NCBI GenBank assembly: GCA_009801015.1
Contig: VHZZ01000579.1
Coordinates: forward strand, 39,574 to 59,807
Direction of reading: 5' to 3'
Length of the DNA stretch: 20,234 bases
DNA from: Silene noctiflora
Lineage: Eukaryota; Streptophyta; Magnoliopsida; Caryophyllales; Caryophyllaceae
The notes below the pieces were generated by a model. That model saw nothing but the letters and a program-made list of their open reading frames with translations, searched no databases and was not told the DNA's origin. This document shows positions 1-11,400 of the stretch, one piece after another; position 1 is the stretch's first letter; each line of letters starts with the position of its first letter. Made by a program: the position numbers and the translations under genes.

Positions 1-1728
1 TCGTTGTTAGACAGTTTTGGATAAACGGTTGTAATCATTAAACTATTTACTTAAAGTACGTTTCTTTATTGTCTATTTGATATACATTGCCTCGGAAAAC
101 CGAGATGGTAGCACTCTTGTGCCTAAGGTAGTCTAGGTAAGACACCTTGGTGTGTGGGGGTGTTACAGCCACTGCAACACAAAAAGTCAAACTCACCTTA
201 GTAGAACGAAAAACAAACAGAGATTACTCTAAATTTAGAAAGGTCACATGGAAACCAAAATCCTTGCTAATATAAATACCATGATGCAACCCAATGACCA
301 ATAACCATATCATCAGAGGGTTGAGAATAAGGGAAAGAGTAATGAGAGCACCATTTTGCCTCTTCAGTGACATGCAAAGAGTACAATGGATATTTTAGTA
401 AGGATGACACAACAACATCACGTCTAAGATGATATTGTCGAGCATAGCGTGATTGTGAAGGGGACAAGATGAGTGAGGAGTAAAAGGACGAGGACGTCAA
501 TACGGAGGATATAATGGATCAATACAAGAAAATGACAAGTCTTACATGAGTAGACCGATGGTGATAGACCCAAGGGTGGTCTCGTCATCGACGGTGGTGG
601 TGGGAGAGAATAAATGTGGCGGTGGATGGTGGGAAAGCAACAATTATTATGAGAGAGATGAGAAACGGGTATAAGCTTTAGATTTTTTTAGAGCTTTTTC
701 TCTACTCTTCTTCTCACTGAACAAGACTGTTTATATAGGATGATTGATGTACTATAGTTGAAGTTATTAATTTGGAATTTTAGGAAAAAAATAACTTTAT
801 TTTATTTTATTTTATTTCAGCGTTTAGGACTTTAGGTAGGATATTGGTAGCTTGATAGGTGATGTAGTTATCAGAGTATGAATCATACACGTTATGTGAT
901 ATTATAGAGAAATGCTAGTGATAAAATGACGGATTATGAATTTAAAGAAGAAATCAATTTTCTTTAGATCGAGTCATTATGTTAAAACCTATCATGCTAG
1001 CATGCATATAAGTTTGTGTAAACGTATTTGATTTAGATTTTGCAATGAGGCACGTAGCTTGTAAATATTTTCTCTTCAATCTAATATGGACCGCATATCT
1101 TTTAATTTCATCGTTCAATTCTTGAAGTTAATTAGCATAGTGAATAAGCCTTTTTCATATCATTTAACGAATTAACCAAACATGTTTATCAATGTTGTAC
1201 TCTTAAACTTTAAACATTTAAGCCTAAATAACGCATATAAAAGACTATGGTAGGCATAAGACTTGGTATACCCACATTCCGCTTTATAAAAAAAATGCCC
1301 TTTTACATATACTTACGTTAATTACCGGTATTCTCATTATCAGGAACAATGACAAGGCAAGTGGAATCATTTAGATACATCAATAATCATCATTTTCAAC
1401 ATAGTTTAAATGTCCAAAAAAAAAACTTGAATATTTGAAGATTTGGCTTTGATGTTGATATATTGATGAATTGGTATGAGTAGATTCCTTCAAACCTTGC
1501 ATGAAAAACAAGAAAGCAAATTTTAAAACCAATCTCAATCTTCATATTGTTTCACAATGATTTTTTTATTTTTTTTTTCACATTGTAAGATTTGACGCAT
1601 GATATCGCTTAACAGTAGGGGTAATGCTCCATTAATGATTTTGCCATTAAAGCAAATTGTATGTATTCATCTCCTTCTTTGTTTGAGAAAAATATTGATC
1701 ATACAATTGTGTCCAATGGCATTTCTCA
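1..1728. other. 5' intergenic flank, no gene recognised
   Basis: AT-rich DNA without a supportable gene. It holds a short pentanucleotide run of ATTTT type (about 793-820) and a CCACC/GGTGG-rich patch (580-635). A minus-strand open stretch at 267-500 has no recognisable motif and I do not call it. A TATATAAA-like word on the minus strand near 735 could be a promoter for something leftward, but nothing downstream of it reads as a protein. Confidence 0.5.
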
Positions 1729-1840
1729 TTTGTGACGGACCCAAAATGTCACCATTTTAATGGAAAAATGTGCAAATTGGTGGTTACATTTTATCTTAAA
1801 GTGGTAACATTTGTGCCGTTACAATTTGTGACCGTCACAA
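1729..1840. mobile_element. Small MITE-like element with TTGTGACGG terminal inverted repeats
   Basis: The left end TTTGTGACGGACCCAAAATG pairs with the reverse complement of the right end, CTTGTGACGGTCACAAATTG, over about 24 bp with five or six mismatches. Length is about 112 bp with no coding. Just outside, AGCAAATTGTAYGTATT occurs at 1651-1667 and 1840-1856, abutting the element on the right but 62 bp away on the left. This is therefore not a clean target duplication. It lies about 600 bp upstream of the start codon. Confidence 0.5.
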
Positions 1841-2199
1841 GCAAATTGTACGTATTTTGTTTTTTTCTAAAACCACAATATCCCCAATAGATACCCCTTA
1901 ATAAAAGGTGGGGTACAACCAAGCAAAGACGATGTAGGAAAGAAAGCGGGAGAGCACGAACATCAAAATCATTCTTACACTTTCATACGAAGCAAACAAC
2001 ATTACAACACAATGACTAACATTTTGACCAACTAACAAACATGAGACTACTTCTCCATTTCTTCATTTCTTCTACCATATACCGTTACACCTCCCGCCTT
2101 CATGCTTAAAACTTCTTCATCACTTTCTTTTTTTTTTATTCTTATTTATATTCCTACTTATTCAACCTCTATTTATTTTATATATTTATATCAATTTCA

Positions 2200-2449
2200 T
2201 TTCAATTCTTTTATTATTTTATTCATTTTGTATAAGATCATATCATTCTTACATTTCCCCCTCAATTTTTCATTCATACCTTCAACAAAAAGACCTTCTT
2301 TACAAACTTTCTTTCTCCATTCTTCCAAAAAGCTTCCATTTTTTGAGTTGGGTTTTGTTTCTTTAAGCTTTTTGGAGCTTTTTTTTTTGAATTGGGCTCT
2401 TTCCATTTAATCAAAATTTTGCTATTTAATCCCATTTTTTGTGTATATT
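2200..2449 (+). promoter_or_regulatory. Putative 5' leader and core promoter of the myosin gene
   Basis: The DNA before the ATG is rich in CT and T tracts, as is common in plant 5' leaders. A TATA-like TATATTTATAT sits at about 2179-2190, which would leave a leader of roughly 230 nt. The transcription start cannot be fixed from sequence, and the long open stretches on either strand here come from low complexity. Confidence 0.3.
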
Positions 2450-2452
2450 ATG
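2450..2452 (+). other. Exon 1: start codon only
   Basis: The ATG is followed at once by a strong donor (GTAAGT, 2453-2458). The next coding sequence, [20 protein letters not shown] at the start of exon 2 (3953), matches the usual myosin XI N-terminus right after the initiator methionine. Joining them in phase 0 gives M-ATPENV. A coding first exon of one codon, plus the 5' leader, is the simplest reading. I chose this ATG because there is no in-frame upstream Met in exon 2 and the junction fits the family N-terminus. Confidence 0.75.
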
Positions 2453-5400
2453 GTAAGTATGATTCCTATTTTAATCTCAATTATTGATCATGATTATGAG
2501 CTGTATTCTAATTACTCTTTTCGTCTCGGTCATTTGCTTACCTCTAATTAAAATACTCAAATAATTGATTGCGACAAAGGGAGTATGTTTTTGGGTTGAA
2601 GTTCAATGATGATCATATGTTTGACTGTTTGCATGTGTCAGCTAAATTCATATTTGCTTGTTAACTATTTTTGGGTATTTTTAGATTATTTATTGCTAAA
2701 TTTGACTTTAGATTGTAAGGTTTTAGTGCTGAATTTTGATTTAGATCAATATGATTAAGATTAAATGGGGGATTGTTAAGAAAGATGAAAACTTTGAGAT
2801 TTTCGCAGATTTGGTTGGTGGGTGTTTGTTGTTCAACAGGTTGTAGGAGATGAACTGAATAATTATTCGAGTGCCGGGTCAATATATAGAGAATTACATT
2901 GAGAATTACTAAGGGCATTGAACATTTGAAGATATATACGAATTTACTATTAATAACAATTGCAGTTGTAATTTAGGCATAGTTGAAAAGGGTGAGGATT
3001 GCTTGTAGATGGACCTTGTGGATTATTGAATGAGTTGACTTGATTGTTTTAATGTCACAATCAGTTGATGGTTGGTTGAAGGTTGGGGGGTATAGGATTA
3101 TTTGTTATGTTATTCTGGCTATTCATATTATCTCGCATACCTATGTTGAACACTCGACATTCCCACATGGGTATGACGTCTGGACACTTTAATTTAAGCC
3201 CAAATCATGAGGATTGTTTTTATTTAAGAGCCGAGCTGTGACACTTGGGACATGATACTTCTAAGTTCTAAGTGAGTTTGAGTTGCATAGATTATCTCAT
3301 TGATTCCAAAAGCATGGTCTAATTGTGCTAGATGAGTTATGGTTTGAATTGGCCTTCGGGAATAGGATGTTTGCGGGGATTGGATGTTATAGATTATGCC
3401 ATGTATGGCTAAATAGATGACAATTTAAAATTTCAGCTGGGGTAGTTGGCCATCATGAGTTTGGTAATATTGAGTTTAAGTGGAACTCAAGAGTGACGAG
3501 GTTTTAGTATTCCTGGTGAAGTGATAGACACCTTGTGAGTAACCAAGGGATGAAATGTTGGAACTTGGAACCTTGGAAGATGTTTGCTGAAAACCATGCT
3601 CCTTTCTGTTTAGGATGCTGTTGATTTTCATCGACAATTCAAAATGGTTGCTAATAGTACTTCAAAGAATACCCAGCAATTTCACTACAGTTTAGTGCAT
3701 TTTGAGAGGATGTATTGTGTATATGTTGCATCAGTAGGCACATCAATGCATCTTGAGAGGATATATCATGTATATGTTACATCCTATATTTCACGATGTT
3801 ATTTCCCTCAGAAAATTTGAAAATATATGTCAGATTGTCTAGGGTGCTGAAACTTCATGAAGTTCTACAAGCACTTGTTTATCAGTGTGAACTGTGAAGC
3901 TCTAATCTCATGCATGCACATGTTTTGATGAATTTGGCCTTCTCTTTAATAGGCAACTCCAGAAAATGTTATAGTAGGTTCAAAAGTTTGGCTTGAAGAT
4001 CCAGAATTAGCATGGGTTGATGGAGAAGTCTCACGGGTAAATGGTACTGAAATTCAAGTCCAAACAACAAATGGAAAATCGGTGAGTAATTGAGTATCAT
4101 TATTCAATTTATTTGCGGCGGAACCATTGTAATTTTGTATTTCGGTAGCATCTTTATTCAAGTCTAAGGTATATTAGCCATTACAAGATACAAAACGTAA
4201 CTTCTTATACAAGTCTAAGCCCTCTAAAGGTTAGTTTGGTTGGCGTAATACTCGTTAGCTTAGTCACCACAATTAACGGGAAGCGACTTAGCTAAGATAA
4301 GTTGAGAAGTGAAGGGGAAGTGACAAGTGGGGAGATGTATTTAAACTCATTGCTTCGTGTAACTATTGTTTTTCAACTAATGTAAACATCATTAAACGGT
4401 AAGATGTATTTAGTTGAGACGTACTCTCCCCCATCTATCCCTTCATTTGTACTAAATGAGATACATGGGATTTGGGATAACCTTCAACCAAACTAACCTA
4501 ATACGGAAGGGTTTGAATGCAGGTGTAATACAAGATCAGTATTTAAGCTTAGTTGAGTTATGTACTTTTAGTTAAATCAGTTCAGTTTAGTTAAGTTCCA
4601 GTTTCAATTGAAAAGAACTAGAGCTTAATAAGTTATTATCGTAAATGTAAATTGTTTATTCCTAATAAATTTGCCTTCTTTACATAGATTTTTTGTACTA
4701 GAGTTGTAATTTTTACACAAAAGCACAAAAGTTTAGGTCGGTAATCAACTGTGGGTTTCAGGGTGGGTTTGTGTCACTGGTTCCAGACAATTTATCTGAG
4801 GTTCTATTCTTTTCTAATACCTCTGAGAAATTTATCTGTCTGCAGGTTGTCACAGACGTTTCAAAAGTCTATCCAAAGGATGAGGAAACCCCTGATGGAG
4901 GTGTCGACGACATGACAAAGCTTGCATACTTGCATGAACCAGGAGTCCTCTCTAACTTGGCCACTAGATATTCATTAAATGAGATCTATGTAAGCTGACA
5001 TATCTATTTATGATTTATATTACACTGACAAGATTACTCATGTCGAATACGGGTACATATGTGAGGGCCGGACTCGCTATGATTCAAAATTTTCAACGTG
5101 AATAGTCTGTCCTAAAATGAGGACACGGGACGGGAGCATGTCTTGAAAACAATTTAACAAAAAATAATAAAATACTATGCGTTCTACTCCGTAGAAGTGA
5201 AATAAAAATCGTTAAAATCCGTACTAAAGCTTCATACCCAGTCTCCTTCTCTATTTTGGCCATGCGAGACTCCAATTTTGTCGCTACTAGAAGTATTGGA
5301 TTGGGAACGTCGGGTACGAGTCCAATACCTATAGCCTTGAGCGGCATGTCAGACATGGGTATACCTGAACAAGTGAAACAGTCAAAGTAACATAGTTCAT

Positions 5401-8400
5401 AAAACAAATCTTGATCATAAGTGGTGTACACATGTTCTTGGATAATGCTGATTGTACTTCCTTTTGCAGACATACACAGGAAATATTCTTATTGCAGTTA
5501 ATCCATTTCAAAGACTACCTCAGCTGTATGATATTCAGATGATGGAACAATATAAGGGAGCAGAATTTGGGGAGCTTAGTCCTCATGTTTTTGCAATAGC
5601 AGATTCTTCATATAGGTGACATTTACTATCAATATGTTATTTGTTACCTTTATTTAAACCTAATCCTTCAACTGACTGACGTATTTGTTGAAACAAAGAG
5701 CAATGATTAACGAGGGAAAGAGCAATGCAATTCTTGTTAGTGGAGAAAGTGGTGCTGGTAAGACCGAGACAACGAAGATGCTTATGAGATATCTTGCATA
5801 CTTGGGGGGTCGGACTGGTGTGGAAGGGCGTTCAGTTGAGCAACAAGTTCTAGAAGTAAGGACTCTAGTCTCTTTGATTTCTTATTAAACTATGGTTGAG
5901 TAATATTCTGCATGTTAAGCTAGTTGATTTACGGAATAACTGATGGGTTGTATTTGACAACAACCACAGCATTACCCAGTGCATCAAAGGCTCGTGTCTA
6001 TGTCTATGGTCGGTTAAGGGGATTGAAATAAATGCTGGGCTATCTTGACATATAAGAAAAATATTGATCACTGTTCTCAGGGGCAGATTTGAAAACAATT
6101 GTATCCACTGTCCTGGCAAAAATTATAAATCTTTATTTTTTCAGCATAAAATATGGTTAAATGCAAAAAAAAAAAGTATTTTACCAGTATTCCGGATCCC
6201 GAGTCCCTCAACATAAATCCGCCAATGACAATTTCAGTTTATATTGATTGTTGATTTGGCTTTTAGTCTTGTAAATAGACATGAAGGAGAAAATTTGCCT
6301 TCTGAACTTTGTTTGGTGTTCCGACAGTCAAACCCAGTTCTTGAAGCGTTTGGGAATGCCAAAACTTTAAGAAACAACAATTCAAGGTTAGTGTAAAATC
6401 AGCTCCCAAGTTTTATTTTTAAAATACCTTATGGCTCTTGTTATGTATACTCGTCATAGTCCTGCTATTCTTCTGAGGGACTTATTGCTTATCCGTTGTT
6501 CATTTTGTTATACATTGTAGTCGTTTCGGAAAGTTTGTTGAGATCCAATTTGACAAGCACGGGAAGATATCTGGCGCTGCTATCCGTACATACCTACTAG
6601 AGAGGTCTCGTGTCTGCCAAGTTTCAGACCCGGAAAGAAATTATCACTGCTTTTATCTTCTGTGTGCGGCTCCTCAAGAGGTACAATATTGGAAGAACAA
6701 TAAACTTGGATTAAAAAGCTCACTACTATGCAATTTCCATATTTTCTTTCTAGTTCTTCAATTACACTTTTCTCTTTGCCTCGTCATTCTATTTCATTAC
6801 ATGTTAACCTGCTTCAATCCAAGAAAAAAAGGTGTTTTGAAAGAATGCGGATAACTAAATATAGATGCATATATGAGAGACAACTCTAACTTAAGCGGAT
6901 TTATGTAGGTTAGAGATAAATACAAGTTAGAGAGCCCTGATAAATACCATTACTTAAATCAAACCAATTGCTACAAGTTGGATGGGGTTGACGACGGTGA
7001 GGAATACCTAGCCACCAGAAAGGCTATGGATGTTGTTGGGATAAATTCAGACTATCAGGATGCAATATTCCGAACTGTAGCGGCAATTCTTCATCTTGGT
7101 AACATTAACTTTTCTAAAGGCGAGGATGTTGACTCTTCTGTCCTTAAAGATAAAAAGTCGAGATTTCATTTGGATATGACTGCGGAGCTTCTTAGGTAAA
7201 TCTCTCTTGCCATCCTTGTTGCTGGTTTACCATTCTTGTGTGTAATTCTATAATTTATCAACTCTATGCTCTGGTAGGTGTGACGCCAAAAGTTTGGAAG
7301 ATGCACTTATTAAACGTGTAATTGTGACTCCAGAAGAAGTAATAAGTCGAACGCTTGATCCTGATTCTGCACTTGGTAGCAGAGATGCATTAGCTAAAAC
7401 CATCTATTCACGTTTGTTTGAGTGGTAAAATTTCCTTCTTACACCTGGAATTATTTGGTTGTTTTGCATATGACTCTACATGAATTATTAACATAAAGCA
7501 TCTATATAAAACTTGTAGACTTGTAGTAGATCTTGATAATATAGTGTAACATTTTTTTAGCCTATTTAAACTTGCAATATAGCATGTATGCCGTATATTT
7601 TATCTGGGTCTCTATGTATCCTCATATACACAACATTTGATAATTAGCTGCACCATTGCCTTCAGATCCTATAAAGTTTTGTTTTTTCATAGGCTTGTGA
7701 AGACAATCAACAATTCGATTGGGCAGGATCCTACATCAAAGTGTATTATCGGGGTTCTTGATATTTATGGTTTTGAAAGCTTTAAACTCAATAGGTTCGT
7801 CCAGCGACATAGCTCTATCCTGTTCTACATTTGAGTAAATGGTTTCATTATTCTTATTTTTGTTTTTATAATTTATCAATCTTGAATGCTTGCTTGTTCT
7901 AGTTTTGAGCAGTTTTGTATCAACTTCACCAATGAAAAGTTGCAACAACATTTTAATCAGGTAAGCTTACAGGATCATTACTTTCCGCTGCAAAAACAGT
8001 ATCTGGTGTTAACTTACTGATTATATGTGCTTCTATCATTTGTACCTGTAGCACGTCTTTAAGATGGAGCAGGAGGAGTACACGAAAGAAGAAATAAATT
8101 GGAGCTACATAGAATTCGTGGATAACCAGGATATTTTAGAAATGATTGAGAAGGTATATTTTTTGTTAATTGCTGGTTTGTTTAGTATTATATTACCATC
8201 CTACTATCCATGAAAGTTGATTCCATATTGTCTTTCTGTTTTTATGTTCGGCAAACCTACGAAGAGGGAAAGCCTTACCTTTTTTTGTGACCTTTTGCAG
8301 AAACCTGGAGGAATTATTGCTCTTCTTGATGAAGCATGGTATGTGCCCCTTTTCAGTCATGCTAAATTTCATTGCTTGTCTGTGCTTAGAACATAACATA

Positions 8401-11400
8401 AATCTAAATCTTAATTTGTTGGATGAATATTCCATTTGATGTGAAAATGCAGCATGTTTCCTAGATCAACACATGAAACCTTTTCCCAGAAGTTGTATCA
8501 GACATTTCCCAAAAATAAACGTTTTCAGAAACCGAAGCTCTCTCAGACCAGCTTTACTATCTGTCATTATGCTGGAGATGTAAGAAGTACCAAATTTCTC
8601 ATCCTTCGCACTGCACCACTATCCGAATCTCACAGTCTCCCATTTGATTTAGGTGACTTATCAAACTGATCAATTCCTGGACAAAAATAAAGATTATGTT
8701 ATAGCCGAGCACCAAGATCTTCTGCAAGCCTCAGAATGTTCGTTTGTAGCTGCCCTATTTCCTCCTCTTCCACAGGAAACTTCCAAGTCATCTAAATTTT
8801 CTTCTATAGGGGCAGGCTTTAAGGTATCCAATTTTTAACCTTTACCCTATGCAATGCAACAACATTATTCAAAAGCCTTAAGGCTCTCGAAGGAGAGGCA
8901 ACCTTGTCCATATGTTGAAAATACTCGAGAGGTTGTGTGAGGTTGACCCATAATAAAAATTGCATTGAATATGCATGTGTCTTTAGCTCATATTGTTTAG
9001 AGAGCCTTTTTTCTTTATTTCATCCTAAGCTTTAATCGTAATTTAAACGTTCTGTTTTTCAGCTACAACTGCAACAATTGATGGAAACTCTAAGTTCAAC
9101 AGAACCTCATTACATCAGATGTGTAAAGCCAAACAATGTACTGAAGCCTGCTATTTTTGAGAATGTTAACATCCTTAACCAGCTACGTTGTGGTGTAAGT
9201 TTATTGGCAAAGGACTTAATTGCTTCTGTTTCAGTTGGTACATGGATCTTTATGTTTCAGTTACCGTATCTTCTTCGAAATGAGTAATATATGGCTTGCT
9301 GAATTTTTGTTTTTTTTTTTGTTTTCCTCAGGGTGTTCTTGAAGCAATCAGGATTAGTTGCGCTGGATATCCTACTAGACGAACATTTACTGAATTTCTT
9401 CAGCGATTTGCTGTTCTTGCTCCAGAATTTTCGGACAAAAAGTAAGTTTTTGTCCCCTTGACTGTTCTGCTTCTAAAACAACCACACTACCCCAATGCTT
9501 CGTCCTTTCTAGGGTTCCATGGATGAAAGGGGTAATGCTGCTGGTGTTGGTGTAAGATGTCAGTAGCTAGACGCAGTTTTCCAAACTAAGAATAAAAATC
9601 ACTTTGAATTGCATCTAACGACTGTCACTTCACAATGAAAAGAAGCGAACCAATTTAGTGGTCCATTTCACTTTATTCTATCATAGTCCAGAAGTAAAGT
9701 ATACTAGTATAGCGAGTCTATCCGTTCTTTTCCCTTTTGTTTTTGTGGTAACGTAGTGTCAACTTGCTATTTACAGATGTGATCAGAAAGTTGCATGCCA
9801 GAAGATGTTAGATAAGATGGGGTTAAAAGGCTACCAGGTGATCTACAATCTTATTCATGTTTTAGTTATAATAAGATACTGGCATACCGATAACATTCTG
9901 ATGTTTAACTACACCGATTAAGATACTAGGATACCGATAACATTCTAATGTTTAATAACATCTACTGAAGAAATTAGTCCGTATAAGACATAATACATCG
10001 TAAACGTGTACTAATGCTTAATTCACACATTTTTAACCTTCCATTTTCAAAGATTCCTGAAATCAGTAATTCCTATGGTCAAGTCAGACGTTTGAATGGT
10101 CGTATTCTTACATTTTACTTGTGCTGGTTGATATGTCAGATAGGAAAGACAAAGGTTTTCCTTCGGGCTGGCCAGATGGCAGAGCTAGACACGAAAAGAA
10201 TAGAAAAATTAGGAAACGCTGCCAAGAAAATACAAAGATGTGTCCGTACATACATTGCTCGCAGGAAATATATTACTCTGCGTAATGCAGCAATTCAAAT
10301 TCAATCCTGCTGTCGAGGTACCTCTTTTGCAGTATTGCCATTAGTCTCTTTGTGGTAAACCAGCACATTATTAAGGCTACGTATATCTGACCCCTCCTCA
10401 GCCTTGTATGAGACGGTCTCACACGTCATACCAGCCAAATATTTACTTTATAGTTCCATAGATTATGGGTTGGTGAGTTGGTCTCACAGATAAGACTTCC
10501 TCATGTTAGCTTTTGTGCTCAAAGTTCGCTATTCGAATGTAGTTGTGCACTAAAAATATACTTTTGGATGGTTGCAACGCTCTACAATGCTACCTATCTT
10601 TATTTTTACCCGAAATTCGCTTAAATTAATAAAAGTGTGTCATCTTCACTTGACAATGTCATTCTAGGTAGAATTTAAGCCTAATTATTGTCTTGTTGGA
10701 TGTCATTCAGCTGTTCTGGCTAGCAAGGTTCACCTGGAATTAAGAAGACAAGCATCAGCCATTAAGATCCAGAAATACTTCCGTCGATATGTTGCCAGAA
10801 AGTCCTATTGGAGACTGAGATTGGCTGCAATCTCACTGCAGACTGGATTAAGAACAATGCATGCTAGAAACATATTCAGATACAAGAAGGAAACAAAGGC
10901 TGCAGTTATTATCCAGGTCTACTACACATGTTTCTCCATATTATTACCGAAATATAAATGTCGGTACAGATTAAAACGCGGAAATTTCAGTTAGTGACGG
11001 CAATATTTTGAAACTAGTGGTTGACCCTGCAAAAACAACAGCGTTTTCTCTGGGGCGTGGCAACCTGGAGTTACTTAACAGAAGCATTTTTCTATGTTTT
11101 GAAGACTTTTTCTTGCATTGCAGGCTCGTGTACGTTGCCACATGGCTTATTCTTACTACAATAGCCTTCAAAAAGCTGCTCTCGTGACTCAGTGTGGTTG
11201 GAGACGAAAAGTGGCAAGGAAAGAGCTCAGAAATCTCAAAATGGTTTGATAACAACTTTGCCTTGTTTTATTGTATGATTTATAGGAGAACGATATATGA
11301 GTGATCGCCTGAGCCACATTTTTGCGCTTTCTGGTTTCAGGCTGCCAGGGAAACTGGTGCCCTCAAAGAAGCAAAAGAGAAATTGGAGCAGCGTGTGCAA

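Larger units (their letters stand above)
3953..10175 (+). other. Myosin motor domain (exons 2 to early 19)
   Basis: Encodes roughly residues 2-725. The start is the SH3-like [18 protein letters not shown]. It then has the nucleotide-site motifs: P-loop GESGAGKT (156-163, exon 5), switch I NNNSSRFG (209-216, across the exon 6/7 junction) and switch II DIYGFE (434-439, exon 10). Exon 12-13 gives [15 protein letters not shown] and the relay-region [17 protein letters not shown]. The actin-binding and SH1 parts are [13 protein letters not shown] (exon 16) and [14 protein letters not shown] (exon 17). The converter ends at [17 protein letters not shown] in exon 19. No catalytic residue appears lost, so an active ATPase is inferred. 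Confidence 0.93.

Noticed and set aside
100-180. GGTGTGTGGGGGTGTTACA as a possible terminal repeat end of a larger element
   Set aside because: Nothing to pair with it in the window, no flanking duplication seen and no element coding nearby.
267-500. Minus-strand 77-codon open stretch upstream of the gene
   Set aside because: No recognisable domain, and no supported start or splice partner. A TATA-like word upstream of it is not enough.
2102-2410. Open stretches on both strands just before the ATG
   Set aside because: They arise from T- and A-rich low-complexity leader sequence; the product would be a Phe/Ile/Ser-rich string without family resemblance.
8880-8960. Similarity of intron 15 (CTCGAGAGGTTGTG..) to the MITEs of introns 19 and 35
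   Set aside because: Only a few bases in common, without inverted ends.
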